Assembly (NCBI GenBank): GCA_030698405.1
Contig: JAUYMU010000106.1
Location: forward strand, 1 to 49,140
DNA: 49,140 nt
DNA from: Bacteroidota bacterium
GTDB taxonomy: Bacteria; Bacteroidota; Bacteroidia; Bacteroidales; Prolixibacteraceae
Direction: 5' to 3'
In this document: positions 17,112 to 25,352 of the stretch, piece by piece
How positions within the stretch are numbered: position 1 is the stretch's first letter
How the letters are laid out: each line of letters begins with the position of its first letter
Position numbers and translations under genes: made by a program
The notes under the pieces: model-generated
What the model was told of the DNA's origin: nothing
The model's input: the letters and a program-made list of their open reading frames with translations, nothing else
Databases searched by the model: none

Positions 17112-17504
17112 TTAGTCCATTGCAAGTTCAGTCAGCGGATTCCAGAAGTGCTTTTCAAAGTCGGTGATCTGATCGTCAACTACGCGAATTCCTTCGGCTT
17201 CCAGATATTCCTGCATGGCTGTTGTGGTTCCGAAATGATGTTTGCCGGTGAGCAATCCGTTTCGGTTCACAACGCGGTGTGCAGGTACATATTTCTCCTG
17301 AACGTGCGCATTGTTCATGGCCCAGCCTACCATCCTCGACGATTGTGCCGTTCCCAGAAAAGCAGCAATGGCGCCATAACTGGTCACTTTCCCGGGAGGA
17401 ATCAGCCTAACGACCTCATATACTTTGTCGTAAAAAGAGGCCTCCCCCAACCCCTCCGAAGGAGGGGAGAAAAAACTGGGTTGCTGAAATTTATTCATTT
17501 GCAT
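17112..17504 (-). CDS. Alkyltransferase-like protein (MGMT family, no reactive Cys)
   Basis: Protein of 130 residues related to O6-alkylguanine-DNA alkyltransferase. The DNA-binding part VTSYGAIAAFLG is present, but the active-site PCHR is PAHR (VPAHRVVNRNG), so the acceptor Cys is Ala. This is the ATL type, known to bind O6-alkylguanine and recruit nucleotide excision repair rather than remove the alkyl group. Near the N-terminus (about residues 11-22) the segment SPPSEGLGEA is encoded by a palindromic repeat element inserted in frame; without it the protein would be close to usual ATL length. It is followed by the Mrp gene after 35 bases. Confidence 0.88.
   Translation of the reverse strand: MQMNKFQQPSFFSPPSEGLGEASFYDKVYEVVRLIPPGKVTSYGAIAAFLGTAQSSRMVGWAMNNAHVQEKYVPAHRVVNRNGLLTGKHHFGTTTAMQEYLEAEGIRVVDDQITDFEKHFWNPLTELAMD
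17440..17469. repeat. G/C-rich palindromic element inside the ATL gene
   Basis: The 30-base unit has CCTCCCCCAA followed by the hairpin CCCCTCC-GAA-GGAGGGG. An identical 30-base copy lies at 23255-23284 just after pgk. Here the element is within the reading frame and codes for SPPSEGLGEA on the minus strand. Related forms are at 17556-17588, 33570-33604 and 33893-33926. Confidence 0.85.
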
Positions 17505-17555
17505 TGACGAAATCGCATTTAAATGTCAGGATATTCAGAAATTTAGATCGCTTCA

Positions 17556-17588
17556 AAGTCTCCCCTTCGGGGAGATTTAGAGGGGCTT
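17556..17588. repeat. Related palindromic element after trmB
   Basis: Contains the hairpin TCTCCCC-TTC-GGGGAGA followed by TTTAGAGGGGCTT. It begins six bases past the trmB stop on the minus strand and has the same layout as the copy at the end of dtd (33570-33604). It may also act as a terminator. Confidence 0.75.
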
Positions 17589-17593
17589 CTCTT

Positions 17594-18334
17594 TTATTCT
17601 TTCGCGTTTCGCCCGAAACTCCGGTACGGATCTTTTTCAATTTCAACATCCGGCTCGCGAAGTGGTTCATGATGATTGAGCCTGAATGAAAGGTATTTGA
17701 TGCTCAGTCCGCGGTCGAGCCACTGTTTTTCGTAGAAAGTCTGAATCGATAAAACTTCATCCAGAATTTCAGAATTGTACAGGTCGTCGGTTTGACAGAC
17801 TACTTCGAACTTATTTTCGGCAACCATTGCTTCTGTATATCGGTACATAAAATTACTGTCCGATTTCAGGTGGATAATTCCGCTCGGAACCATGACCTGT
17901 CGGTAACTTTCAACGAAATTGGTCGCTGTAAGCCGTTTGCGCGTTTTTTTCATTTGCGGATCGGGAAAAGTAAGCCAGATTTCGGCCACTTCTGCTTCTT
18001 CAAAAAAAAGTTGAATGTTTTCGATGTTCGTTCGCAGAAAACCCACATTTTTCAACCCCAATTCTTTGGCCTGAGTAGCGCCCTTCCACATTCTGGCGCC
18101 TTTAATGTCGATACCAATGAAATTAAATTCAGGATAATGGCTGGCCAGTTTTACGGTGTATTCACCTTTTCCACAGCCGAGTTCAAGAATAACCGGATTT
18201 TTATTCCAAAAAAAAGACTCACTCCATTTTCCTTTATACTGAAACCCTTCCGTTTGTAATTCTTTGAAAGATACCTGAACCACATTTTCATAAGTTGCCA
18301 GATCGGCAAACTTTTTCAATTTGTTCTTTCCCAC
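17594..18334 (-). CDS. trmB: tRNA (guanine-N7-)-methyltransferase
   Basis: SAM-dependent enzyme of 246 residues making m7G46 in tRNA variable loops. SAM-binding motif VILELGCGKGEYT (about 48-60) and FIGIDIKGARMWKGA; catalytic and tRNA-binding segment IWLTFPDPQMKKTRKRLT; C-terminal signature LDRGLSIKYLSFRL. The length is normal. It stands between a short unexplained gap (18335-18552, no feature seen) and the ATL gene. Confidence 0.96.
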   Translation of the reverse strand: MGKNKLKKFADLATYENVVQVSFKELQTEGFQYKGKWSESFFWNKNPVILELGCGKGEYTVKLASHYPEFNFIGIDIKGARMWKGATQAKELGLKNVGFLRTNIENIQLFFEEAEVAEIWLTFPDPQMKKTRKRLTATNFVESYRQVMVPSGIIHLKSDSNFMYRYTEAMVAENKFEVVCQTDDLYNSEILDEVLSIQTFYEKQWLDRGLSIKYLSFRLNHHEPLREPDVEIEKDPYRSFGRNAKE

Positions 18335-18552
18335 TTTTTGATATTTAATTAATTGACGCCTGCCTACTCTTGGGGTGATTAACGTGATCCAGTGAGTCTC
18401 AAAGCGGTTGATAAATGTTTTTCAATTAGAATATTAAATACTCCTAACTTGATACAAGGATGGATTTAATCGATATACTTCCAGCAATGAACTCTATTTC
18501 GCAAAATTTTAGTTTATTAAAGAAAGCAAAGCTTGCCAATGGCTTCACTTTA

Positions 18553-18984
18553 TCATTCAGGCAGCGGTTCTGTTTTCGGCAACTCCGAATAAATAGATAT
18601 TTTATCTATATCGTTTACAGGAATTATTCTTAATCCGCCCAGAATTCTGGAACGAAGTCCATATAGAGTGTCATTTTGAAATAAAACTGTATCAAAATAA
18701 GCTTTTACTTTCTTCCCTGTTGATTTCTTTATAAAAATGAATTCGGTATTCTTGTCTGGGTACAGCCAAATATTATTTCCTTTTTTGTCTTGACAATCTA
18801 TTTTAACCAGGTTGTTTGATGGATATTCAAATCCGGAAAATTTTTGAAAGTTTTCATTTATCTCAATAATCTGGAATGTCTTAAGTTGATCAACAAGACT
18901 TTTAGGTTGAATACTATAAGTTGCACAGCCTGCTGTCAAGAAAGTCATTAATATCAATGTAAGAATGAAATGTTGTTTTTTCAT
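18553..18984 (-). CDS. Hypothetical lipoprotein
   Basis: A 143-residue protein with a clear lipoprotein signal peptide (LTAGCAT, Cys20). The rest is a short mixed beta-type sequence with no motif I recognise; VNDIDKISIYSE near the end hints at a beta-rich fold in which a protein or signal is described by an SH3-like strand pattern, but this is weak. It is 50 bases downstream of gldH on the same strand and may be co-transcribed. A function cannot be assigned. Confidence 0.6.
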   Translation of the reverse strand: MKKQHFILTLILMTFLTAGCATYSIQPKSLVDQLKTFQIIEINENFQKFSGFEYPSNNLVKIDCQDKKGNNIWLYPDKNTEFIFIKKSTGKKVKAYFDTVLFQNDTLYGLRSRILGGLRIIPVNDIDKISIYSELPKTEPLPE

Positions 18985-19034
18985 CAGCGTGACAATTGGT
19001 TGATGTTTAATATAATAATTGTCTGTTTCTATTA

Positions 19035-19505
19035 CTAATACGTTTTTTCAATACGGATGCCAATGTCGCGGATTCCTTCCAGCACATTGTCGCGCATTCC
19101 CTGTTTTATCCGGAAGGTATATTCTCCCTTGTGCGGAAAGTAAACGCTGCTTTTGTAAAGAATCTGATTGTCATGCAGATCGCCCAATCCACTTCCCTTC
19201 CAGCGGCCGGAAGCTTCAGCCAGCGAAAATTCGACAGTGTCGGTTCGTGTAATTCCATCGGGCGAGCCGACTGAAAGAAAAAGCCAGAGATTGCTGTACT
19301 GATAGGTTCCCTTGTTCCGGATATTTACATACCAATTGTGATTCCGAATCGTATCAGTGAGTTCAACTTTGAAAACGACCACCGAATCTTTGTTCCATCC
19401 GTTTTCGCCCAAAGTCTGGTAGGATTCAAATACCCGTTTCCGGTCGCATGAAATAATTCCTGAAATCAGTAAAATACTAAATATTGTAATAAATGTTTGT
19501 TTCAT
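19035..19505 (-). CDS. gldH: Gliding-motility lipoprotein GldH
   Basis: Outer-envelope lipoprotein of 156 residues belonging to the GldH family, needed for gliding in Flavobacterium and found also in non-gliding Bacteroidota. Signal peptide with ISCD at residues 18-21 (Cys20). Family features: NGWNKDSVVVF and a long IRNKGTYQYSNLWLF strand region, then LYKSSVYFPHKGEYTFRIKQ and DIGIRIEK at the end. Its ATG overlaps the stop of the RicT/PSP1 gene by four bases, a conserved neighbourhood in this phylum (holB, ricT, gldH). Confidence 0.9.
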   Translation of the reverse strand: MKQTFITIFSILLISGIISCDRKRVFESYQTLGENGWNKDSVVVFKVELTDTIRNHNWYVNIRNKGTYQYSNLWLFLSVGSPDGITRTDTVEFSLAEASGRWKGSGLGDLHDNQILYKSSVYFPHKGEYTFRIKQGMRDNVLEGIRDIGIRIEKTY

Positions 19506-20629
19506 GCTTTTGGTTTGAAATTTCTACGATGCCCACCACCATTGTGTTTTTTTACCTTTGCCCGCTTCGGATCGTCAAAGCGGGTGATTGTATCTTTCGA
19601 AGAACCCGCTTCAAAGCCAATTTTCTCAATGATTGGTTTTGATTCAAAATCGTCGGCCAGCCGTGGAACTTTGGTGCCTTGCTTATTTATGCGAATAATT
19701 TCTTTGACGCGGTCAACCGGAACAGGAAAAAACATTCCACCCTGTTCGCCCACTTTTGTGTACCAGAAAACGCGTTTTAAAATATCTGATTTCTGAAACC
19801 GGAATGTTCCGTTTTCAGTTTCAAGCTGAATATTGGTTGATGGAAAGTCCTTCTGTGCATCAAGGTAAGTATCCACCTCGTAATTGAGGCAACATTTGAG
19901 TTTTCCGCACAAACCGGCCAGTTTTTGAGGGTTCAGCGAAATATCCTGATAGCGTGCTGAATTGGTGGTTACCGATACAAAATTACTGATCCATGAGGCG
20001 CAGCAGGTTTCTCGCCCGCAGGGGCCAATTCCCCCAATACGCCCGGCTTCCTGACGTGCCCCGATCTGTTTCATCTCGACCCGTATTTTAAACGTGTCGG
20101 CCAGTACTTTGATGAGTTGACGAAAATCGACCCGATCGTCGGCCAGGTAATAAAAAATTGCTTTCGTCCGGTCGCCCTGGTATTCCACATCGCCAATCTT
20201 CATGTCGAGCCTCAGTTCGTTTGCAATCTGGCGCGACCGCAACATTGTTTGATGTTCAAGAGCAATGGCTTCCTTCCATTTATCGATGTCGGCCGGTTTG
20301 GCTTTCCGGTAAATTTTGCGCAAATCACCGTTGATGGTAGTGACCTTGTGCTTTTTCATTTGCTCCAGAACCAAATCACCGGTAAGGGTTACAATGCCAA
20401 TATCGTGTCCCGGACTGGCTTCAACGGCAATAATATCGCCCTGCGCCAGTTGCAGGTTATTTACATTCCTGAAATAATCTTTTCGTGTATTCTTGAACCT
20501 GACTTCGACCAAATCAGTCATGTTGGAATTATTGATGACATCGTTAAGCCAATCATAGACATTGAGCTTTGAGCAAGTGCCTCCATGGCCATTGCAACAA
20601 CCGCGATCAACTAAATAAAGATCATCCAT
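19502..20629 (-). CDS. ricT: PSP1/RicT-family protein
   Basis: A 375-residue cytoplasmic protein with the PSP1 C-terminal domain. RicT (YaaT) in Bacillus is part of the Fe-S-containing RicAFT complex that influences RNA processing; its role in Bacteroidota is less clear. Seen here: N-terminal RGCCNGHGGTCSKLNVYDWL, the core LVEVRFKNTRKDYF, and the cysteine cluster CGRETCCASWI together with LCGKLKCCLNYE. The basic, Gly/His-rich tail (KKHNGGGHRRNFKPKA) is an extension that could bind nucleic acid. Gap to holB is 129 bases and includes a short repeat. Confidence 0.9.
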   Translation of the reverse strand: MDDLYLVDRGCCNGHGGTCSKLNVYDWLNDVINNSNMTDLVEVRFKNTRKDYFRNVNNLQLAQGDIIAVEASPGHDIGIVTLTGDLVLEQMKKHKVTTINGDLRKIYRKAKPADIDKWKEAIALEHQTMLRSRQIANELRLDMKIGDVEYQGDRTKAIFYYLADDRVDFRQLIKVLADTFKIRVEMKQIGARQEAGRIGGIGPCGRETCCASWISNFVSVTTNSARYQDISLNPQKLAGLCGKLKCCLNYEVDTYLDAQKDFPSTNIQLETENGTFRFQKSDILKRVFWYTKVGEQGGMFFPVPVDRVKEIIRINKQGTKVPRLADDFESKPIIEKIGFEAGSSKDTITRFDDPKRAKVKKHNGGGHRRNFKPKA

Positions 20630-20738
20630 AATCGTAAATATTGCTATTCAAAATATTAATTCCTGATGCAAAAATAGTTATAAAAGCCGACAAAAACGGC
20701 CGCTATTTTTCTACTGAATGTGCTTCGCAATCTGAATT

Positions 20739-20760
20739 CTGCGACTGACCACTGACCACT
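20739..20760. repeat. Short repeat CTGCGACTGACCACTGACCA(CT) at the holB stop
   Basis: The unit contains a tandem ACTGACC and overlaps the holB stop codon by two bases. Copies are at 10437-10500 and inverted at 45099-45121. Its origin is unknown. Confidence 0.6.
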
Positions 20761-21883
20761 ATTTCCTGATCAGTTTGGTAATTTTAAATGCCACATCGGT
20801 GAAAATAATCCTGGGACTTCCGTTCATCCCAATATGGTTAAAAGCCGTTTCGAAAACTTCCGTCAGTTCAATAATATTTCGCTCGTTGATGAAAGGTGAA
20901 AACCGCTTCGAGAATTCTTCTTCCTGCTCATTCATGAAAGTAAGGTCTTTGTTCTTCAGGTTGTAAATAAAATTCTCGCGCAGAATCATCAGGAAATAGT
21001 TCAGGAGGTTTTTTTGTTTTTCGCGGCCAATACCTGCCACCTGTTCAACCCATTTAAACAGGTCTGTGAATTTCCTTCCGTAAGAAGTCCTCATCAGTTC
21101 CTTAAACCGTTCGAGGTTAAAAAGCGTTTGCTCATCGGGCTGAAGCAATTCCAAAGCTTTGCCGTAATTGCCCCGGGCAAGATGGACAATGGTCTTTACA
21201 TCAAAACCTTCGGCTTCCGGCAATGCCGAAACCGCCTTTGCAAGTGAAACCGGATCAATTGGAGGAATGGTAATCAACTGGCATCTCGACCGGATCGTGC
21301 TGATGATGTCTTCCTCGTTTTCCGTAATCAGGATGAATAAAGTTTTTACCGGCGGTTCCTCTATCATTTTCAGCAACTTATTGGCACAGGCTACATGCAT
21401 TCTTTCGGGTAGCCAAATAATCATCACTTTGTATTCCGATTCGTACGATTTCAGGTTAAGTTTCCTGATAATTTCTTCGCTTTGGTGCGCATAAATCAAA
21501 CCCTGCGCATTTTCAACCCCAATCTGGTCGAACCATTGGTCAATATTGAAATACGGATTCTTACCGATCATCATTTTCCAGTCTTCCAGAAAATTGTCTG
21601 AAACAGGCTTGTCGAATTTTTTGGTTTTTATCACCGGAAACACAAAATGAATATCGGGATGAATCAATTTCCGGTATTTTTTGCACGAAGGACATTCGCC
21701 GCAGGAGTCGTTTGCCTGACGGTTGGTACATGCAACATATTGTGCGTACGCAATGGCAAGTGCCAGTTTACCAGTCCCTTCAGGTCCGGCAAAAAGCTGG
21801 GCATGGCTTACTCTTTCTCCCTGAACCGACTGAATCAGCCGTTCTTTTGTGGCGGTTTGTCCGATAACTTCTTTAAAAAACAT
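20759..21883 (-). CDS. holB: DNA polymerase III delta' subunit
   Basis: Clamp-loader subunit of 374 residues with ATG at 21883 (MFFKEVIGQ); an in-frame ATG at 21916 adds 11 residues. AAA+ features: Walker A-like GPEGTGKLALA, zinc-finger SCGECPSCKKY, Walker B-region VMIIWLPERM, the KLLKMIEEPP segment typical of HolB/DnaX and IISTIRSRCQLI (sensor 1 and SRC motif). The Walker A ends GKLAL, not GKT/S, as commonly seen in delta' subunits, which do not hydrolyse ATP. The first gene of the holB-ricT-gldH run. Confidence 0.92.
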   Translation of the reverse strand: MFFKEVIGQTATKERLIQSVQGERVSHAQLFAGPEGTGKLALAIAYAQYVACTNRQANDSCGECPSCKKYRKLIHPDIHFVFPVIKTKKFDKPVSDNFLEDWKMMIGKNPYFNIDQWFDQIGVENAQGLIYAHQSEEIIRKLNLKSYESEYKVMIIWLPERMHVACANKLLKMIEEPPVKTLFILITENEEDIISTIRSRCQLITIPPIDPVSLAKAVSALPEAEGFDVKTIVHLARGNYGKALELLQPDEQTLFNLERFKELMRTSYGRKFTDLFKWVEQVAGIGREKQKNLLNYFLMILRENFIYNLKNKDLTFMNEQEEEFSKRFSPFINERNIIELTEVFETAFNHIGMNGSPRIIFTDVAFKITKLIRK

Positions 21884-22013
21884 ACTGAATAAATTGTGGA
21901 GTTCCAAAAATAGCAATTCCTGCCGCGAAAACCAGTTTAGAATGACATTTTACCCAAACATTAAATTCAGGAAACCAAAAGGAAGCTAAACCCAAACTCA
22001 CTGATATATTCTT

Positions 22014-22021
22014 TATATTTG
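22014..22021 (+). promoter_or_regulatory. Candidate -7 element (TATATTTG) of pgk
   Basis: TATATTTG, an exact TAnnTTTG match, lies 33 bases before the pgk start in the divergent gap with holB. No clear -33 TTTG is seen at 18-20 bases upstream. Confidence 0.55.
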
Positions 22022-22054
22022 AACTGAATTTTTGTAACGCTAAAAAAAACAAAT

Positions 22055-23248
22055 ATGCAAACTATTGAAACCTATGATTTCGCTGGCAAAAAAGCACTTA
22101 TCCGTGTTGATTTCAACGTGCCACTCGACGAAAATTTTGTAATTACTGACGATACCCGTATCCGGGCGGCTCTGCTCACCATCAACAAAGTAATTGCAGA
22201 AGGTGGTTCTCCTATTATTATGTCGCACTTTGGCCGTCCAAAAGCCGGACCTGAAGCCAAATATTCAATGTGTCATTTGGTTGGACATTTAAGTGAACTA
22301 CTTGGAAAAGAAGTAAAAATGGCTCCTGACTGTATTGGTGAAGAAGTTTTGGCAATGTCAAAAGCTTTAAAACCGGGTGAAATTTTGTTGCTCGAAAACC
22401 TCCGTTTCCACAAGGAAGAAGAAAAAGGCGACGAAGCTTTTGCAGAACAACTTGCTGCCAACGGCGACTGCTGGATCAACGATGCTTTCGGAACGGCTCA
22501 CCGTGCACATGCTTCTACTGCTGTAATTGCCAAATTCTTCCCGAACGACAAAATGTTCGGTTACCTGATTGAAAGCGAAATTGCCAGTTTGGACAAAGTT
22601 TTGAAAAACCCGCAACGTCCGTTGACCGCGATTATGGGTGGAGCAAAAGTTTCATCGAAAATCACCATCATCGAAAACCTGCTCGACAAAGTTGACAACC
22701 TGATTTTGGGAGGAGGAATGACTTTTACTTTTGTGAAAGCCCGCGGCGGTGAAGTTGGCAACTCAATTTGCGAACTGGAATACCTTGATACAGCATTGGC
22801 CATCGAGAAAAAAGCCGCTGAAAAAGGTGTGAAAATATTTATGGCTACCGATGTTGTTGCTGCTGACGATTTCAGCCCGACGGCCAATACTCAGGTTGTT
22901 GATGCCAGTGCAATTCCGGCTGGATGGCAGGGATTGGATGCCGGCCCAAACAGCATTGCCATGTTTAAGGAAGTAATCGAAAACTCAGGAACCATCCTTT
23001 GGAATGGTCCGGTGGGTGTTTTCGAATTTGAGAAGTTTGCTGTTGGCTCAAAAGCAGTGGGTGAAGCCATTGTTACTGCAACTTCAAAAGGAGCTTTCTC
23101 GCTGGTTGGTGGCGGTGACTCTGTTGCCTGTGTAAACCAGTTTGGTTTTGCCGATGGTGTTTCGTACATCTCAACTGCCGGCGGCGCATTGCTCGAATAC
23201 CTCGAAGGACAAGTTCTTCCGGGTGTTGCGGCAGTAAGAGGCGAATAA
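22055..23248 (+). CDS. pgk: Phosphoglycerate kinase
   Basis: Glycolytic enzyme of 397 residues converting 1,3-bisphosphoglycerate and ADP to 3-phosphoglycerate and ATP. Visible: N-terminal [10 protein letters not shown], substrate-binding [27 protein letters not shown]-type segment [11 protein letters not shown], and nucleotide-binding WNGPVGVFE and GGGDSVACV. The length is standard. It is monocistronic: a palindromic element starts seven bases after the stop and a strong terminator follows at 23321-23351. Confidence 0.98.
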   Translation: MQTIETYDFAGKKALIRVDFNVPLDENFVITDDTRIRAALLTINKVIAEGGSPIIMSHFGRPKAGPEAKYSMCHLVGHLSELLGKEVKMAPDCIGEEVLAMSKALKPGEILLLENLRFHKEEEKGDEAFAEQLAANGDCWINDAFGTAHRAHASTAVIAKFFPNDKMFGYLIESEIASLDKVLKNPQRPLTAIMGGAKVSSKITIIENLLDKVDNLILGGGMTFTFVKARGGEVGNSICELEYLDTALAIEKKAAEKGVKIFMATDVVAADDFSPTANTQVVDASAIPAGWQGLDAGPNSIAMFKEVIENSGTILWNGPVGVFEFEKFAVGSKAVGEAIVTATSKGAFSLVGGGDSVACVNQFGFADGVSYISTAGGALLEYLEGQVLPGVAAVRGE

Positions 23249-23254
23249 AAGAAA

Positions 23255-23284
23255 GCCTCCCCCAACCCCTCCGAAGGAGGGGAG
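23255..23284. repeat. G/C-rich palindromic element after pgk
   Basis: Identical over 30 bases to the copy inside the ATL gene at 17440-17469, in the same orientation on the plus strand. It lies between the pgk stop and the pgk terminator. Confidence 0.85.
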
Positions 23285-23320
23285 TAAGAATCGCTTTTAT
23301 CAATATTGAATGAAGTACAG

Positions 23321-23351
23321 AAAACCCGGGGCAAATGCTTCGGGTTTTTTT
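23321..23351 (+). terminator. pgk terminator
   Basis: AAAACCCGGGGC, loop AAAT, GCTTCGGGTTTT forms a 12-bp stem with two G-U pairs, followed by a T-run. About 70 bases after the pgk stop. Confidence 0.9.
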
Positions 23352-23417
23352 ATTGAATTTTCTGAACTTCTGTTCATTTTTTACGTTTCAAACTTCATAA
23401 CCTTAAATCTAAAAACT

Positions 23418-23606
23418 ATGAAATGCAATGTAGGATCAACTGACCGGGTAATTCGAATTGTTGCTGGAATTGGAATAGCCATCGGAGGTGTCATTTTTGA
23501 AAGTTACTGGGGACTTATAGGTGTTGTTGTATTGGCAACCGGCGTTTTCAGGGTTTGTTTGCTTTATTCGCTTTTCGGCATAAATACCACGGAAAAGGAA
23601 TTGTAA
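23418..23606 (+). CDS. Small DUF2892 (YgaP-like) inner-membrane protein
   Basis: A 62-residue protein starting at the ATG at 23418; upstream in-frame codons back to 23310 run through the pgk terminator and are unlikely to be used. It opens with MKCNVGSTDRVIRIVAGIGI, the standard DUF2892 start, then two transmembrane helices (about 11-28 and 33-50) and LLYSLFGINT. The family's role is not well known; the domain also forms the membrane part of YgaP-type rhodanese proteins. Confidence 0.85.
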   Translation: MKCNVGSTDRVIRIVAGIGIAIGGVIFESYWGLIGVVVLATGVFRVCLLYSLFGINTTEKEL

Positions 23607-23702
23607 GATCGCGATTCCTTTCATCAAAATCAAGTGCAAAATTCCTATAGCTGACCAAACATCCGAAAAATAAATTATTTATAAATTTGTGCAAAAACAA
23701 CG

Positions 23703-23927
23703 ATGGCGAATATTCAAGCCGAGAAATTGGAAATTATGAAGCTGCTTTTGGAAACGGATAATCCGGGGATTCTCAAGTCAATTAGATAAATCTTTGAAAA
23801 AGAATTGAAAGTTGATTTTTGGGAAAACATTTCCACTGATCAAAAATATGATATTCTTAAAGGTATTGAAGAAATTGAAAATGGGGAGGTCGTTGATTGT
23901 GAGGATTTCATCAACAAGTATAAATAA
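23703..23927 (+). pseudogene. Antitoxin gene with an internal stop
   Basis: The 74-codon frame reads MANIQAEKLEIMKLLLETDN, then PGILKSIR, a TAA, then IFEKELKVDFWENIS and EEIENGEVVDCEDFINKY to its proper end. This is the form of small type II antitoxins in Bacteroidota. The TAA lies at residue 29. Its stop overlaps the ATG of the next frame (TAATG), as expected for an antitoxin-toxin pair, so a module was once intact here. Confidence 0.7.
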
Positions 23928-24052
23928 TGAGCCGAAAGATTAAACTTTCCCGAAGATCGTTAAAGAATAATATCTCGATTTTTTTTATTTTGAAGGAGCT
24001 TGATTCAATTTCAAACTCCTTTTTTTTTACTCACGGGGTGACTTCAGAATAG
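23927..24052 (+). pseudogene. Degraded toxin partner (RelE/ParE-like start)
   Basis: Starting at the overlapping ATG, the frame gives MSRKIKLSRRSLKNN and then loses resemblance to a toxin, ending after 41 codons, less than half the usual RelE/ParE length. A hairpin terminator lies within it. Homology is judged from the beginning residues and the position after an antitoxin, so confidence is limited. Confidence 0.45.
23995..24028 (+). terminator. Hairpin with T-run in the toxin relic
   Basis: GGAGCTTGA and TCAAACTCC pair with one mismatch around a 7-base loop, followed by nine T. Likely the terminator of the dead toxin-antitoxin module, brought close by deletion of the toxin body. Confidence 0.65.
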
Positions 24053-24115
24053 TTTTCATTTAGTCATAGAAGCACACATCAACGATTGTAAAACCGAAGA
24101 ATAGTCTCCTGTATT

Positions 24116-24145
24116 TTTGAATTGAAAATACTTAGTGTATTTTTG
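24116..24145 (+). promoter_or_regulatory. Promoter of trpS
   Basis: TTTG at 24116-24119 and TATTTTTG at 24138-24145 match the Bacteroidetes -33 and -7 elements with an 18-base gap. Predicted start of transcription is near 24152, leaving a leader of about 20 bases before the trpS ATG. Confidence 0.7.
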
Positions 24146-24171
24146 CAGCCCATTTGTATAGATAGAAAATC

Positions 24172-25173
24172 ATGAGTAAACAGATCGTTGTCAGTGGCAT
24201 CAGGCCAACCGGAAATTTGCACCTCGGTAATTATTTCGGTGCGGTACGTAGTTTTTTGAAGATGCAGGAAGATTACAACTGCTACTTTTTTATTGCCGAC
24301 ATTCATTCGCTCACCACACACCCGACGCCCGAAAATTTACAGAACGGTGTAAAACAAGTGCTGGCCGAATACCTGGCTTGCGGTATCGATCCTGAAAAAT
24401 CGACCATTTTTATACAGAGCGATGTAACCGAAGTGGTTGAACTCTATACTTTTCTGAACATGAATGCCTATCTGGGCGAACTCGAACGCACCACTTCTTT
24501 TAAGGATAAAGCCCGTTCAAATCCTGAAAATGTGAATGCCGGATTGCTTACCTATCCGGTTTTGATGGCTGCCGACATCATTATTCACAAAGCCGAATAT
24601 GTGCCGGTAGGAAAAGATCAGGAGCAAAATCTTGAAATGGCCCGTAAGTTTGCCGGTCGTTTTAACCGGATGTACAACTGCGAATTGTTCCCAATCCCGC
24701 AGCCATTCACCTTCGACGGTGGCGATATGATTAAAATTCCGGGACTCGATGGAAGCGGCAAAATGGGCAAATCAGAAGGAAACGGTATTTTTCTGTACGA
24801 AGATCCTAAGGAAATACGCAAAAAAGTGATGCGCGCGGTAACCGATGCCGGCCCAACCGAGCCAAACAGTAAAAAAGCAGAACCGGTTGAGAACCTTTTC
24901 ACACTGCTTAAAATCATGTCGAAACCCGATGTGGTGGCTCATTTCGATACGGCTTACAACGATTGCAGCATCCGTTACGGCGACCTGAAAAAACAACTGG
25001 CTGAAGACATCGTTACCTTCACTTCTCCAATCCGCGAAAAGATACTTGAAATCCTGAAAGACGATGTTTATCTGGGCAAAGTGGCCAGAATGGGCGCCGA
25101 AAAAGCCCGCGAATCAGCCCAGGCAACCCTGAAAGAAGTGAAAGAGAAAATAGGGTTCAAGAGATTGTTCTAA
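24172..25173 (+). CDS. trpS: Tryptophanyl-tRNA synthetase
   Basis: Class I aminoacyl-tRNA synthetase of 333 residues. ATP-binding HIGH-type motif PTGNLHLGNYFG at about 12-23, GKDQEQNLEMARKFAGRFN in the tryptophan pocket region, and the KMSKS-type loop GSGKMGKSEGN. The length is standard. A promoter is visible upstream and a hairpin element lies 22 bases after the stop. Confidence 0.97.
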   Translation: MSKQIVVSGIRPTGNLHLGNYFGAVRSFLKMQEDYNCYFFIADIHSLTTHPTPENLQNGVKQVLAEYLACGIDPEKSTIFIQSDVTEVVELYTFLNMNAYLGELERTTSFKDKARSNPENVNAGLLTYPVLMAADIIIHKAEYVPVGKDQEQNLEMARKFAGRFNRMYNCELFPIPQPFTFDGGDMIKIPGLDGSGKMGKSEGNGIFLYEDPKEIRKKVMRAVTDAGPTEPNSKKAEPVENLFTLLKIMSKPDVVAHFDTAYNDCSIRYGDLKKQLAEDIVTFTSPIREKILEILKDDVYLGKVARMGAEKARESAQATLKEVKEKIGFKRLF

Positions 25174-25194
25174 AAATACCAAAACATACATTCT

Positions 25195-25239
25195 TTAGTC
25201 AGGGTTTCACTCCAAAGTGAAGCCCCGACTTGCTTTTAA
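25195..25239. repeat. Palindromic element, copy 1 of a flanking pair
   Basis: Forms GTCAGGGTTTCAC, loop TCCAAA, GTGAAGCCCCGAC. It is 45 bases long including TTAGTC and TTGCTTTTAA ends, and differs at three positions from the copy at 26206-26250. The two copies, in the same orientation, flank the lipoprotein gene at 25353-26156. It may serve as a trpS terminator. Confidence 0.8.
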
Positions 25240-25352
25240 GAGGTTTCAATAAAATTTGTGACTTTAGTGTTTGCAAACATCTTTAACTCAACGCAACCTT
25301 TTTAGTGAATTTTGTATCTTTCGAAAGTAAAACCCATTGAAAACTAACCGAT

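Noticed and set aside
18335-18552. Possible small gene or RNA in the gap before trmB
   Set aside because: No ORF with start and family match, no hairpin with T-run, and no tRNA-like fold that I can see.
22891-23334. 147-codon minus-strand frame over the end of pgk
   Set aside because: Opposite to a clear pgk gene; its only odd segment (SPPSEGLGEA) is again the palindromic repeat.
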